Below are positions 7,855 through 15,820 of a stretch of 64,000 nucleotides of DNA, in pieces. Positions within the stretch are counted from its first letter, which is position 1. Every line of letters starts with the position of its first letter. This DNA comes from Quadrisphaera sp. RL12-1S (GTDB lineage Bacteria > Actinomycetota > Actinomycetes > Actinomycetales > Quadrisphaeraceae). The stretch lies in assembly GCF_014270065.1 (NCBI RefSeq), contig NZ_JACNME010000002.1, positions 248,001 to 312,000 of the forward strand. Direction: 5' to 3'. The notes below the pieces were generated by a model that saw only the letters and a program-made list of their open reading frames with translations, did no database searches and was not told where the DNA came from. The translations under genes were made by a program, and so were the position numbers.

Positions 7855-7905
7855 GCATGAGGGTGCTGGGCGCATGAGGGTGCTGGGCGCATGAGGGTGC
7901 TGGGC
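7855..7905 (+). repeat. Three perfect 17-bp tandem repeats creating overlapping mini-ORFs
   Basis: GCATGAGGGTGCTGGGC is repeated three times without mismatch. Each unit holds an ATG (7857, 7874, 7891). The first two open six-codon frames (Met-Arg-Val-Leu-Gly-Ala) that stop in a TGA overlapping the next ATG as ATGA. The third ATG is the start of the DUF429 gene, whose first residues are the same. The arrangement would let ribosomes reinitiate stepwise into the gene. Confidence 0.85.
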
Positions 7906-8619
7906 GCGGACGTCTGGGACGGGCGCTGGGTCGGGGTGGTCCTCGACGACGCCGTCGACGGCGCGTGGGTGCGTGCCCACACCGCCGACAGCGTCACCGC
8001 TCTCGTCGCGGCGGCGCAGCGGGACGGGCCCCTCGCCGTCGTCGGCCTCGACATCCCCATCGGCCTGGCCGAGCACGGCCACCGGGCCGCTGACCTCGCC
8101 GCCCGCGAGGTGCTCGGCGCGCGGCGGTCGTCGGTGTTCGTGACACCCGTGCGCGCCGCGCTGCGGGCGGCCACGCACGCCGAGGCGGTGGCGCTCTCCC
8201 GCGCGGCCACGGGTGCCGGCGTGAGCGTCCAGGCGTACGGGCTGCGGGCCAAGGTGCTCGAGGTGGACTCCTGGGTCCGTGACCTCCCGGCGCCGGCGCA
8301 CCGCGTGGTGGAGGTGCACCCGGAGGTGGCCTTCGGCCGGCTCGCGGCGCTCACCGCGGGTGACGGCGACGGCTGCCTGCCGCTGCCGGACCGCAAGAAG
8401 AGCTGGGCCGGCGCCACCCGGCGCAGGGCGCTGCTGGCCGGCGCCGGCGTCGTCGTCCCCGACGAGATCGGTGAGGCCGGGCGCGCGGCCGTGGACGACG
8501 TGCTGGACGCGGCCGTGGTGGCGTGGGTCGCCCTGCGCGTCGGCCGCGGGGTGGCGCGCCCGCTGCCCGACCCGCCGCAGGTCACCCCCGACGGCTGGCC
8601 GGCGGCCGTCTGGGCGTGA
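7891..8619 (+). CDS. DUF429 domain protein (predicted RNase H-like nuclease)
   Basis: A 242-residue protein of the DUF429 family, predicted to have an RNase H-like fold. Visible hallmarks are LGADVWDGRWVGVVLD at the N terminus (first acidic strand), VVGLDIPIGL near residue 50, RRSSVFVTPVRAAL near residue 80, VVEVHPEVAFG near residue 145, and an Asp-rich helix DDVLDAAVVAWVA near residue 205. The substrate is unknown. It follows the exonuclease-like fusion gene by 47 bases on the same strand. Its start lies in the last copy of a 17-bp triple repeat, so its translation may depend on reinitiation. Confidence 0.85.
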   Translation: MRVLGADVWDGRWVGVVLDDAVDGAWVRAHTADSVTALVAAAQRDGPLAVVGLDIPIGLAEHGHRAADLAAREVLGARRSSVFVTPVRAALRAATHAEAVALSRAATGAGVSVQAYGLRAKVLEVDSWVRDLPAPAHRVVEVHPEVAFGRLAALTAGDGDGCLPLPDRKKSWAGATRRRALLAGAGVVVPDEIGEAGRAAVDDVLDAAVVAWVALRVGRGVARPLPDPPQVTPDGWPAAVWA

Positions 8620-8622
8620 GGG

Positions 8623-9141
8623 TCAGGAGATCGGCTGGTTCTGGTAGCCGTCCTGGGTCCAGTAGCCGTTGGTGCTGCTGGGTGTGACCCCCGGGGTGCC
8701 GAGGCAGCCTCGGTCCGAGGCGGTGACCGTGGCCGGAGGGCGGTTCGCCGAGAGCGCGACGATGCGGGTGGAGACGCCGACGATCCGACCCAGCCCCGAG
8801 GTGTCCGGGCCGGCGGTCGAGCTGGTCCCGACGAGGCAGAAGTCGGTCGCGGTGGCCCACACCACCGACACCTTCACGTCCTTCGAGGTGCGCAGGGACG
8901 TGCCGGCGAGGTTGAGGGCGCGTGCCGTCGGGAAGGTGCCGTCGGCCAGGCCCTTGGTGCGCACCTCGGTGGCGATGTTCCGCAGGTCCGAGGTCAGGGC
9001 CGTCTCCGCGGCCTTCTGCCGCTGGGTGAGGAAGACCGGGACGGCGATGGCCGCCAGGACCCCGATGACGATCATGACGACGAGCAGCTCGATGAGCGTG
9101 AAGCCCGAGTCGCGGTGGACGGTGCTGTGGTGCTTCCTCAC
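8623..9141 (-). CDS. Type IV prepilin-like protein (pseudopilin)
   Basis: A 172-residue secreted pilin-like protein. A 13-residue basic leader ends in Gly, then FTLIELLVVMIVIGVLAAIA forms the canonical prepilin peptidase site (Gly before Phe, Glu at +5) and hydrophobic helix. The globular part has two Cys (in FCLVG and GCLGT) that could form a disulfide. The GTG at 9141 is chosen for leader length; an upstream GTG at 9195 is possible. No pilus ATPase, prepilin peptidase or platform gene is in the window, so it is an orphan that must use machinery encoded elsewhere. It is convergent with DUF429, with three bases between stops. Confidence 0.85.
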   Translation of the reverse strand: MRKHHSTVHRDSGFTLIELLVVMIVIGVLAAIAVPVFLTQRQKAAETALTSDLRNIATEVRTKGLADGTFPTARALNLAGTSLRTSKDVKVSVVWATATDFCLVGTSSTAGPDTSGLGRIVGVSTRIVALSANRPPATVTASDRGCLGTPGVTPSSTNGYWTQDGYQNQPIS

Positions 9142-9213
9142 GTCGATGCTTCGGCACCGACGACGGCCGAGCACAGCGACCACGTCCCACGCCACCCCAC
9201 AGGGCCAACGGGC

Positions 9214-9654
9214 TCAGGCGCGCAGGGCCTTTCGGCACAGGTCCCGCAGGACGGTGAGCTCGTCGTCGTCGAGGTGCTCGCCGAGGGCCTCGGCGATGGC
9301 GGTCGCGTGGCGGCGTCCCACCTCGCGCTGCACCGCGCGCCCGGCGTCGGTGAGGACCAGGACGACGCCGCGCCGGTCGGCCGGGTCCGGCTCGCGCTCC
9401 AGCAGCCCCTGCGCCACCAGCCGGTCCACGAGCCGGCTCAGCGACGGCTGCGGCAGCAGCACCGCCTCGGCGAGCGCGCCGAGGCGGGCGCGCCCCTGCT
9501 CGCACGAGGTGAGGGTGTAGAGCACGTCGTACTCGCGCACCCCCACGCCGTGCTCCGGCGACCAGACGTCCTGGTCGCCGAAGCGGCGGATGAGCGCGGC
9601 CTGGGTGCGGAACAGCGCCTCCCACGCCTCGACGGCGAGCCGGGTGCTCGTCAT
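9214..9654 (-). CDS. MarR family transcriptional regulator
   Basis: A 146-residue winged-helix MarR protein. The recognition region LPQPSLSRLVDRLVAQGLLE at about residues 67-86 and the wing DPADRRGVVLVLTDAG at 90-105 are typical. Its ATG overlaps the stop of the flavin monooxygenase gene (ATGA), so the two are translationally coupled, with the regulator second. An 18-bp imperfect palindrome at the operon promoter (10775-10792) is the obvious candidate operator, which would make the pair autoregulated. The ligand is unknown. Confidence 0.9.
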   Translation of the reverse strand: MTSTRLAVEAWEALFRTQAALIRRFGDQDVWSPEHGVGVREYDVLYTLTSCEQGRARLGALAEAVLLPQPSLSRLVDRLVAQGLLEREPDPADRRGVVLVLTDAGRAVQREVGRRHATAIAEALGEHLDDDELTVLRDLCRKALRA

Positions 9655-10736
9655 GCCCGCTGGCGGGCGGCGACGCGAGCGGCGTGGCTGGGCGGGTCGC
9701 TGGGGACGCCGGCCGGGCGCCGCGCCTCCATCTCCTGGCGCAGCGCAGGGACCACGTGCTCGCCGAGCATGTCGATCTGCTCCAGCACGGTCTTCAGCGG
9801 CAGGCCGGCGTGGTCGACGAGGAACAGCTGGCGCTGGTAGTCGCCGAAGAACTCCTGGAACGTCAGCGTCTTCTCGACCACCTGCTCCGGGGTGCCGACG
9901 GTCAGCGGCGTCTGCCGGGCGAACTCCTCCAGGGACGGACCGCCCCCGTACACCGGCGCGACGTCGAAGTACGGGCGGAACTCCCGCACGGCGTCCTGGC
10001 TGTTCTTGCGCATGAACACGTGACCGCCCAGCCCGACCACGGCGGTGCTGCCCGGCCCGTGGCCGTGGTGCTCCCACCGCTCGCGGTAGAGGTTGATGAG
10101 GCGGATGTAGTGCTCCTTCGGCCAGAAGATGTTGTTGGCGAAGTAGCCGTCGCCGAAGTAGGCCGCGATCTCGGCGACCTCGGGGGTGCGGATGGAGCCG
10201 TGCCAGACGAAGGGGGCCACGCCGTCGACGGGGCGCGGGGTGGCGGTGAACTGGTGCAGCGGGTTGCGGAACTGGCCCTGCCAGTCCACCGGGGAGTCCT
10301 CGTCCCACAGGCGGCGCAGCAGCTGGTAGTTCTCCACCGTCAGCTGCACGGAGGCACGGGGGTCCTTGCCGAAGGCGGAGTACCCGGCCATGGAGTTGCC
10401 GCGGCCGAACATGACGTCCACGCGGTCGTCGGAGAGCAGCTGCAGGGTGGCGTAGTCCTCGGCGAGCTTCACCGGGTCGTTGGTGGTGATGTGCGCGATG
10501 GACGTCGACAGGCGCAGCCGCGAGGTCCGCCCCGCGATGTAGCCGAGCACCGTGGTGGGGCTGGACGTGACGAACCCGGTCTCGTGGTGCTCGCCGATGG
10601 CGAAGACGTCCAGGCCGGCGGCCTCGACGTGCTGGGCGATGGTGACGAGGGAGCGCATGCGCTCGACGTCGTCCGGGGTCTTCCCGGTGTGGACGTCGGG
10701 GGTCTGGTCCGCGACGGTGAACACGCCGAACTGCAC
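9651..10736 (-). CDS. LLM class flavin-dependent oxidoreductase
   Basis: A 361-residue luciferase-like monooxygenase (TIM-barrel, FMN or F420 dependent). Motifs seen are FGVFTVADQTPD at the start, IGEHHETGFVTSSP near 47, LSTSIAHITTNDPVKLAEDY near 77, VMFGRGNSMAGYSAFG near 108, and FFGDYQRQLFLVD near 295. It resembles the CE1758-type FMN-dependent subgroup. The GTG at 10736 follows AGGAGG by seven bases. It forms an operon with the overlapping MarR gene, which suggests induction by a small molecule that may be its substrate (inference). Confidence 0.88.
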   Translation of the reverse strand: MQFGVFTVADQTPDVHTGKTPDDVERMRSLVTIAQHVEAAGLDVFAIGEHHETGFVTSSPTTVLGYIAGRTSRLRLSTSIAHITTNDPVKLAEDYATLQLLSDDRVDVMFGRGNSMAGYSAFGKDPRASVQLTVENYQLLRRLWDEDSPVDWQGQFRNPLHQFTATPRPVDGVAPFVWHGSIRTPEVAEIAAYFGDGYFANNIFWPKEHYIRLINLYRERWEHHGHGPGSTAVVGLGGHVFMRKNSQDAVREFRPYFDVAPVYGGGPSLEEFARQTPLTVGTPEQVVEKTLTFQEFFGDYQRQLFLVDHAGLPLKTVLEQIDMLGEHVVPALRQEMEARRPAGVPSDPPSHAARVAARQRA

Positions 10737-10772
10737 GGTGCGCCTCCTGGTGGGTGCTGCGATCTGCCGGCA

Positions 10773-10804
10773 ATTCTATGCATCTGCATGGACCTGCCTC
10801 ACAA
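10773..10804 (-). promoter_or_regulatory. Promoter and candidate MarR operator for the LLM/marR operon
   Basis: On the reverse strand a TAGAAT -10 box (10778-10773) is overlapped by an 18-bp imperfect palindrome, TCTATGCA-TC-TGCATGGA on the plus strand (10775-10792; 7 of 8 arm bases match). TTGTGA at 10804-10799 could serve as -35, although the 20-base spacing is long. The size and position fit a MarR-type operator. Confidence 0.55.
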
Positions 10805-10934
10805 CCACCCGGCGCGCCGGGGTGTTCCCGAGGCCGCCCGTGACGACGGACGGGCAGAAGCGCCCGAGGACGTCTCCACGCCGGCGTGTCGCGGACTCCT
10901 GCCTGTCCGGCGTCACGCCGCGGCGGGGTGAGGT

Positions 10935-11012
10935 GTCCCGCCGAGCATGCAGAAGTGCCGCGATCGGGCGCGGGCGCGGTGCGGCACTCGAGTTCTGCAT
11001 GCCCGGCGGGAC
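10935..11012. repeat. Long near-perfect inverted repeat upstream of an uncharacterised gene
   Basis: Two 20-base arms (10935-10954 and 10993-11012) are complementary at 19 of 20 positions. An inner GTGCCGC/GCGGCAC pairing (10955-10961 with 10981-10987) extends the stem beyond a five-base bulge. The outer arms contain CATGCAGA, which also occurs in the candidate MarR operator 150 bases away. It ends 29 bases before the next gene, so it could be a leader attenuator, a small RNA, or a barrier between divergent units. Confidence 0.75.
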
Positions 11013-11041
11013 GCGAGCGCCCGTCGTGCCAGGCTGCGCCG

Positions 11042-11575
11042 GTGGGCGAGAGCGGCGACGGCTACTGGTCGCACCTGGAGATCACGCCCGGAACGGGGGC
11101 CGGACCCGCTGCCGAGCTCGGGCCTGCCGCGGAGCCGGACGGCCCGCCGCTGTCAGGCCCCTCCCTCGATGCTGTGAAGGCGCTCGTCACCCTGGCCGCG
11201 GCTGACGGCGTCGCCGCGGAGCTGCAGATGCCGGCCACGCGCGACCGCGGCTGGCCGGCCAGCTGGTCGCTGCCCTCTGCGTGGCTGTACGTCGCCGGTG
11301 GCGGCGGGGTCGGCCTCCACAGGTACGACGACGACGCCGAGTCGGAGGCGCAGGAGGCGTTCCGCATCGCGGACACCGCCCAAGAGGCCCTGCTCGAGTC
11401 CATGCCCGCGGTCGGGCGCCCGACCAACTGGCCGCCCTGCCCGGCGCACCCGACCACGCACCCGCTGGCCCTGGCCGCCGGCGACGACGACGACCCGCGC
11501 CCGCGCTGGACCTGCCCGCTCACCGGCGACGTGGTCGGCGTGCTCACCGGTGGGGGGATCCGGTCCACTCCCTGA
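11042..11575 (+). CDS. Hypothetical protein
   Basis: A 177-residue soluble protein I do not recognise. It is acidic, with a Gly/Pro-rich N terminus and a segment with regular secondary structure from about residue 40 to 125. The C terminus contains CPAHPTTHPL and WTCPL. GTG at 11042 is the likeliest start; a CAGGCT hexamer six bases upstream resembles the -10 boxes of leaderless genes here with one mismatch. It is divergent from the LLM/marR operon and followed by a terminator hairpin. Confidence 0.55.
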   Translation: MGESGDGYWSHLEITPGTGAGPAAELGPAAEPDGPPLSGPSLDAVKALVTLAAADGVAAELQMPATRDRGWPASWSLPSAWLYVAGGGGVGLHRYDDDAESEAQEAFRIADTAQEALLESMPAVGRPTNWPPCPAHPTTHPLALAAGDDDDPRPRWTCPLTGDVVGVLTGGGIRSTP

Positions 11576-11582
11576 TGGGCTC

Positions 11583-11623
11583 GGGGTGGCCCCGATCCAC
11601 TCCGATGAGACCAGGGCCACCCC
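11583..11623 (+). terminator. Hairpin terminator
   Basis: GGGGTGGCCC (11583-11592) and GGGCCACCCC (11614-11623) are perfect complements around a 21-base loop, shortly after the stop of the hypothetical gene and before the acetamidase gene. Confidence 0.65.
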
Positions 11624-11676
11624 GCGCCCACGGGCCGAGCAGCCGAGCCCGCCACCGCTGTGATGAGGTGGCGCCC

Positions 11677-12702
11677 ATGGAGGTCGTCGAGGTCCACCCC
11701 AGCGTCGAGCAGTACGCCTACACGTTCGGCGGGGTCGCCCCGCTCATGACCGTCCGTCCCGGGCAGGCGCTGCGCCTGTGGAGCGAGGACGCGTTCGGCG
11801 GCGGCCTGCGCAGCACGGGCGACCTGCTCTCGAACACCCCGGCCCCGCCCGGCCTGAACCCGCAGACCGGACCGTTCCTCGTGGAGGGCGCCCAGCCCGG
11901 CGACGTGCTGGCCCTGCACCTGGTGGACCTCGAGCCCGCCCGCGACACCGCCGTCTCCAGCCTGGTCCCGTTCTTCGGCGGCCTCACCGGCACGGACACC
12001 ACGGCGCTGCTCACGCCGCCCCTGCCGGAGCGCACGTGGGTCTACCACCTCGACTCCGCCCGCCGGACCCTCGCCGTCGAGCTGACCTCGGGCGGCTTCT
12101 CCGCGGAGCTGCCGCTGGAGCCGATGCTCGGCACGGTGGGCGTCGCGCCCGCTGCCGGGGAGGTGCGCACGTCGCTGGTGCCCGGGGTGTTCGGCGGCAA
12201 CCTCGACACCCCGCAGATGCGCGCCGGCACCACCTGCTACCTGCGGGTCAACGTGGACGGGGCGCTGTTCAGCCTCGGTGACGGCCACTACCGCCAGGGC
12301 GAGGGGGAGACCTGCGGCACCGCCGTCGAGGGCGCCATGACCACCACGCTGGTGGTCGACCTGGTGAAGGCCGGTGAGCTCGGCAGCACCAGCGCGCCGG
12401 CGACCCCGCGCCTGGAGGACGACGACCACTGGATGACCGTCGGCACCGGCCGCCCGCTGGAGGACGCGTGGCGCGCCAGCCAGGTGGAGATGGTCCGCTG
12501 GCTGCGCGAGCTCTTCGGCCTGGACGACCTCGACGCCTACCAGCTGCTCAGCCAGGTGGGCCTGGCGCCGCTGGCCAACGTGGTCGACCCGGCGTACGCG
12601 GCGCTGGCCAAGGTGCCGAAGGCGCTGCTGCCCCGCCCCGCCGGCAGCGCCTTCGGCGGGGTGCACGCCCGCCTGCGCGAGGCGGCGCGCACCCTGCGCT
12701 GA
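11677..12702 (+). CDS. Acetamidase/formamidase family protein
   Basis: A 341-residue protein of the FmdA/AmdA family, metal-dependent amidases that release ammonia from formamide or short amides. Family features are FLVEGAQPGDVLALHL near residue 70, MLGTVGVAP near 150, GGNLDTPQMRAGTTCYLRVN near 177 with the metal-region NxDxP pattern, and LFSLGDGHYRQGEGE near 202. The ATG at 11677 follows GAGGTGG. A second, only distantly similar family member lies at 45907-47001. Substrate specificity cannot be read from sequence; no urea or amide transporter is adjacent. Confidence 0.88.
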   Translation: MEVVEVHPSVEQYAYTFGGVAPLMTVRPGQALRLWSEDAFGGGLRSTGDLLSNTPAPPGLNPQTGPFLVEGAQPGDVLALHLVDLEPARDTAVSSLVPFFGGLTGTDTTALLTPPLPERTWVYHLDSARRTLAVELTSGGFSAELPLEPMLGTVGVAPAAGEVRTSLVPGVFGGNLDTPQMRAGTTCYLRVNVDGALFSLGDGHYRQGEGETCGTAVEGAMTTTLVVDLVKAGELGSTSAPATPRLEDDDHWMTVGTGRPLEDAWRASQVEMVRWLRELFGLDDLDAYQLLSQVGLAPLANVVDPAYAALAKVPKALLPRPAGSAFGGVHARLREAARTLR

Positions 12703-12735
12703 GCGCCCTCGGGCCCGGCTCAGACGCAGCCTGGC

Positions 12736-13284
12736 TCAGACGCGGTGCGCCAGCGCCGCGCGCACGTGCTCGACCACCCCGTCGGCGGCGGCCTCGACCT
12801 GCTCCAGGCAGACCTCGAAGTCCCGCTGGTCGCCGTACCAGGGGTCGGGCACGTCCAGGCCGGCACCCACCAGGCCGGAGGCCGCCGGGTCGAAGGAGCG
12901 CCACAGCGCCACCCGGTCCGAGGCCGACGGCGCGATCCGCTGCAGGGAGCGCCGGTGGGCGGCGGTCATGGCGAGCACGAGGTCGCGCTGCTCCACCTGT
13001 CCCGGCTGGACCTGCCGCGCGCGGTGCGCCTGCGCGCCGCCGTCCGGCACGTCGTACCCGGCGTCGAGCAGCACGCGCCGGGCGCGCCGGTCCATCGGGT
13101 TCCCCTCCTCCTCGTCGGAGACCCCGGTGGAGTCGACCACCACCACGTCCTCCCCGAGGCCGGCCTCGTCCAGGCGGTGCCGCAGCACCACCTCCGCCAT
13201 GGGGGACCGGCAGATGTTGCCGGTGCAGACGGTCATGATCCGGTACGGGCGCCCCGAGGCGCTCGCGGAGGTGGGCGTGCTCAC
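12736..13284 (-). CDS. Low molecular weight protein-tyrosine-phosphatase
   Basis: A 182-residue cytoplasmic phosphatase. The P-loop VCTGNICRSPMAEVVLRHRL at residues 19-38 holds the nucleophile Cys in CxGNxCRSP, and the general acid Asp lies in VPDPWYGD near residue 145. Such enzymes dephosphorylate phosphotyrosine proteins, in actinobacteria often envelope or polysaccharide regulators. Its GTG start overlaps the stop of the dihydroxyacetone kinase gene by four bases (GTGA), so it is translated from the same message. No tyrosine kinase gene is visible nearby. Confidence 0.92.
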   Translation of the reverse strand: MSTPTSASASGRPYRIMTVCTGNICRSPMAEVVLRHRLDEAGLGEDVVVVDSTGVSDEEEGNPMDRRARRVLLDAGYDVPDGGAQAHRARQVQPGQVEQRDLVLAMTAAHRRSLQRIAPSASDRVALWRSFDPAASGLVGAGLDVPDPWYGDQRDFEVCLEQVEAAADGVVEHVRAALAHRV

Positions 13285-15056
13285 CCGTCGATCGTCCCGG
13301 ACGCCACCCGCGACGGCGAGGGCAGCGCCTGCGCCTGAGGTGACCCCTCCAGCACCTGGGCGAGGACGACGACGAGGGCGGCCACCGCCACCGCGCCCGG
13401 GTCGGGGGCACCCAGCGCCCGGTCACCGAGGTAGCGGGAGCGCCCGCGCCGCCCCAGCAGCTGCGCCGTCCCCAGGGCCCCGTCGACGGCGGCCCTCCCG
13501 GCGTCGGCCAGCGAGCCGCCGCCGTCCAGGACGTCGGCGGCGGGCACGAGCGCGTCGAGGAACGTGCGGTCACCCACCTGCGCCCCGCCCACCCGGGTGA
13601 CGGCCTGCGCACCGGAGCGCAGCGCGGCGCCGATGTCAGCGCCCACCTGCGGGTCACCGGGGGTGTCGCCGCGGCGCACGGCCGGCACCAGCTCGGTGAG
13701 CAGCAGCCCGAGCAGAGGTCCGCTGCTGCCCCCGACCTCGTCGAGGAAGGCGCCGGCCGCGGCGGACAGCGTGCCACCGCGGCGCTCGGCGTGCCGCAGG
13801 CCGGAGGCGACGTTGTCGCCGAAGTCGCCGTCGCCCGACAGCTGGTCCAGGCGCGTGAGGTCGGCGTGGGCGCCGTCCAGCGCCTGCGCCCAGGCGGCGA
13901 CCACCGCGGCGCCGGCGTCGTCCGGGTCCTGCCCGTCCTGCGCGGCACCGTCAGACGGGGCGTCGTCGGGGTGGTCGGCGACCTGCGGCTCCTCCTCGGC
14001 GGGCAGCGCGGGCAGCGACGGCGTGGCCGTCGGCGCGGCGAGCAGCTCGGCCCAGCCGGGCCGCAGCGCCAGCAGCGTCAACGAGAAGCCGCGCATGTCC
14101 AGCGCCGCGGTGTAGGTGCCCACCAGGGACGTGGCCACCCGCACCCCGCGCTCGGAGAGCAGGTCTCCCACCAGCGCGCGCAGCGCGTGCAGCTCCAGCG
14201 ACGTGGCTCCGCCGAGACCGTTGACCAGCAGGGCGACGCCCTCGTCGTCGACGGCGGCACCGGCGGTCTCCAGCCCGGTGAGCAGCTCCGCGAGCATCCC
14301 GTCCACCAGCTCCCGGGTGGGCGGGCGGGAGGTGGTGGACGCCGCGCGCTCGCCGTGGATGCCCACGCCGCGCTCCAGCTGGCCGGCGTCCAGCGCGAAC
14401 GCCGGCTCGCCCGTGGCCAGGGAGGTCTGCGCGCGCGAGGCCACGGCCAGGCTGCGTGCCCGCGCGACCACGTCGCGCCCCAGCGCGGCGAGGGAGGCGA
14501 GGTCGTCGCCGCGGTCGGCCGCGGCGCCGAGCACCTTCTCCACCAGCACGGTCGCGGCGGTGCCGCGGCGCTGGCTCGCGCCGCCCTCGTCGTCGTCGCC
14601 GTCGTGGTCGTCCGAGGCGTCGGTGGCGAGGTCGTCGTCGACGAGCACCGTCTCCACCGGCACGCCCTCGGCGCGCAGGCGCTCGGCGGCGATGGCGAAG
14701 CAGATGACGTCCCCGGTGTAGTTCTTCACCACGAGCAGCACCCCGCCGGGGCCCGCGACGCCGCGCGCGGCAGCGTGCACCTGGCGGTGGTGCGGGGAGG
14801 TGAAGACCAGCCCGGGGCAGGCGGCGTCCAGACCGCCCGGGCCGAGGAAGCCCGCGTGCATCGGCTCGTGGCCCGCCCCGCCCCCGGAGACCAGCGCCAC
14901 CTTCCGGCCGGGGGCCTTGCGGCGTGCGTACAGGTGCAGCGGGTCGAGCACCACGCCCACGTCCGCGGGGTGCGCCATCGCGAGGCCGCGGGCGGCGTCG
15001 GCCACGGCCGAGGCCGCGTCGGGCAGGAAGTGCGTGTCGGCATCGGCCACGCCCAC
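13281..15056 (-). CDS. Dihydroxyacetone kinase family protein, fused DhaK-DhaL
   Basis: A 591-residue single-chain kinase of the ATP-dependent dihydroxyacetone kinase type. Residues 1-340 form the DhaK half with ALVSGGGAGHEPMHAGF near 55, LLVVKNYTGDV near 107 and the substrate-binding His in GVGIHGE near 233. After an acidic linker, residues 380-575 form the DhaL half with the nucleotide/Mg motif SGDGDFGDN near 408 and SSGPLLG near 445. It phosphorylates dihydroxyacetone or another short ketose. It is distinct from the split DhaL/DhaK pair at 55.7-57.4 kb. The GTG start is uncertain because no clear ribosome site is seen. Confidence 0.9.
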   Translation of the reverse strand: MGVADADTHFLPDAASAVADAARGLAMAHPADVGVVLDPLHLYARRKAPGRKVALVSGGGAGHEPMHAGFLGPGGLDAACPGLVFTSPHHRQVHAAARGVAGPGGVLLVVKNYTGDVICFAIAAERLRAEGVPVETVLVDDDLATDASDDHDGDDDEGGASQRRGTAATVLVEKVLGAAADRGDDLASLAALGRDVVARARSLAVASRAQTSLATGEPAFALDAGQLERGVGIHGERAASTTSRPPTRELVDGMLAELLTGLETAGAAVDDEGVALLVNGLGGATSLELHALRALVGDLLSERGVRVATSLVGTYTAALDMRGFSLTLLALRPGWAELLAAPTATPSLPALPAEEEPQVADHPDDAPSDGAAQDGQDPDDAGAAVVAAWAQALDGAHADLTRLDQLSGDGDFGDNVASGLRHAERRGGTLSAAAGAFLDEVGGSSGPLLGLLLTELVPAVRRGDTPGDPQVGADIGAALRSGAQAVTRVGGAQVGDRTFLDALVPAADVLDGGGSLADAGRAAVDGALGTAQLLGRRGRSRYLGDRALGAPDPGAVAVAALVVVLAQVLEGSPQAQALPSPSRVASGTIDG

Positions 15057-15099
15057 CGACGCTAGCGCCGCCCGGGCCGGCGCGCGATCAGCGCTCGGG

Positions 15100-15666
15100 T
15101 CAGCGCTCGGGGACGAGCGTCTCGCGGGTGCGCAGGTCGATGACCACGGCCTCCGACGGCGCCGCCCACGCCTCCAGGTCCACCGGCTCCGGCAGCGGCG
15201 GCGGGCCCTGGGCCACGTGCAGGCTCACCAGCTCCGACAGCACGCCGGGCGGTGCGGCCAGCGCCGCCGAGCCCACCCCGAGCGGCGCGTCGGGGTGGCG
15301 GGCCGCCCGCTGGTGCAGCCGCACGGCGGTGCCCGGCAGCAGCCGGGCCGAGAGGTCCTGGTGGTGCCAGGCGTGCACGGGGGCGCGGCCGGGGCGGCCG
15401 GCCGGGCCGAGGGTCACCCCGAGGGCCTCGTCGGCGCAGTCCAGGAGGATCCAGCCGTCCGGGCTCACCGACGTGACCGTGCCGCGTCGCCAGCCCCACG
15501 GGCTGCGGCGGACGAGCTCGGCCAGCAGGCGGGGCATGCGGTGGCCCGGCAGGTGCGAGCGGCACGCCAGGTCCGCGGCGGCGCTGGTCCGGCCCGCCTC
15601 GTGGGGGCCGGGGAGGGCGGACGCCGCCGGAGCCGTGGTCCGGGGCGTGGTCGGGCACGTGGTCAT
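15100..15666 (-). CDS. Hypothetical protein
   Basis: A 188-residue protein with no recognised family. The N-terminal 30 residues are Thr/Pro/Ala-rich. The centre (RRGTVTSVSPDGWILLDCAD) looks like a small beta-barrel strand pair, and WHHQDLSARLLPGTAVRLHQ follows. It has no signal peptide or membrane helix. GAGGAGGG lies six bases ahead of the ATG. It sits upstream of the dihydroxyacetone kinase gene on the same strand, 43 bases apart, and may head that operon. Confidence 0.6.
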   Translation of the reverse strand: MTTCPTTPRTTAPAASALPGPHEAGRTSAAADLACRSHLPGHRMPRLLAELVRRSPWGWRRGTVTSVSPDGWILLDCADEALGVTLGPAGRPGRAPVHAWHHQDLSARLLPGTAVRLHQRAARHPDAPLGVGSAALAAPPGVLSELVSLHVAQGPPPLPEPVDLEAWAAPSEAVVIDLRTRETLVPER

Positions 15667-15820
15667 GGCCGGCCCTCCTCGGTTCTCGTGGTGCGGGTGC
15701 GCGACGGCGGGCCGCGGCTCGGGCGACCCTAGCCGCCCGTGACGGCCCCGGGGCGGGCGGACCGCCGGAGCCTGCGGCGACCGGGTGACAGGTCGCGGCG
15801 GACCCGCCGAGCGGGTGCGC

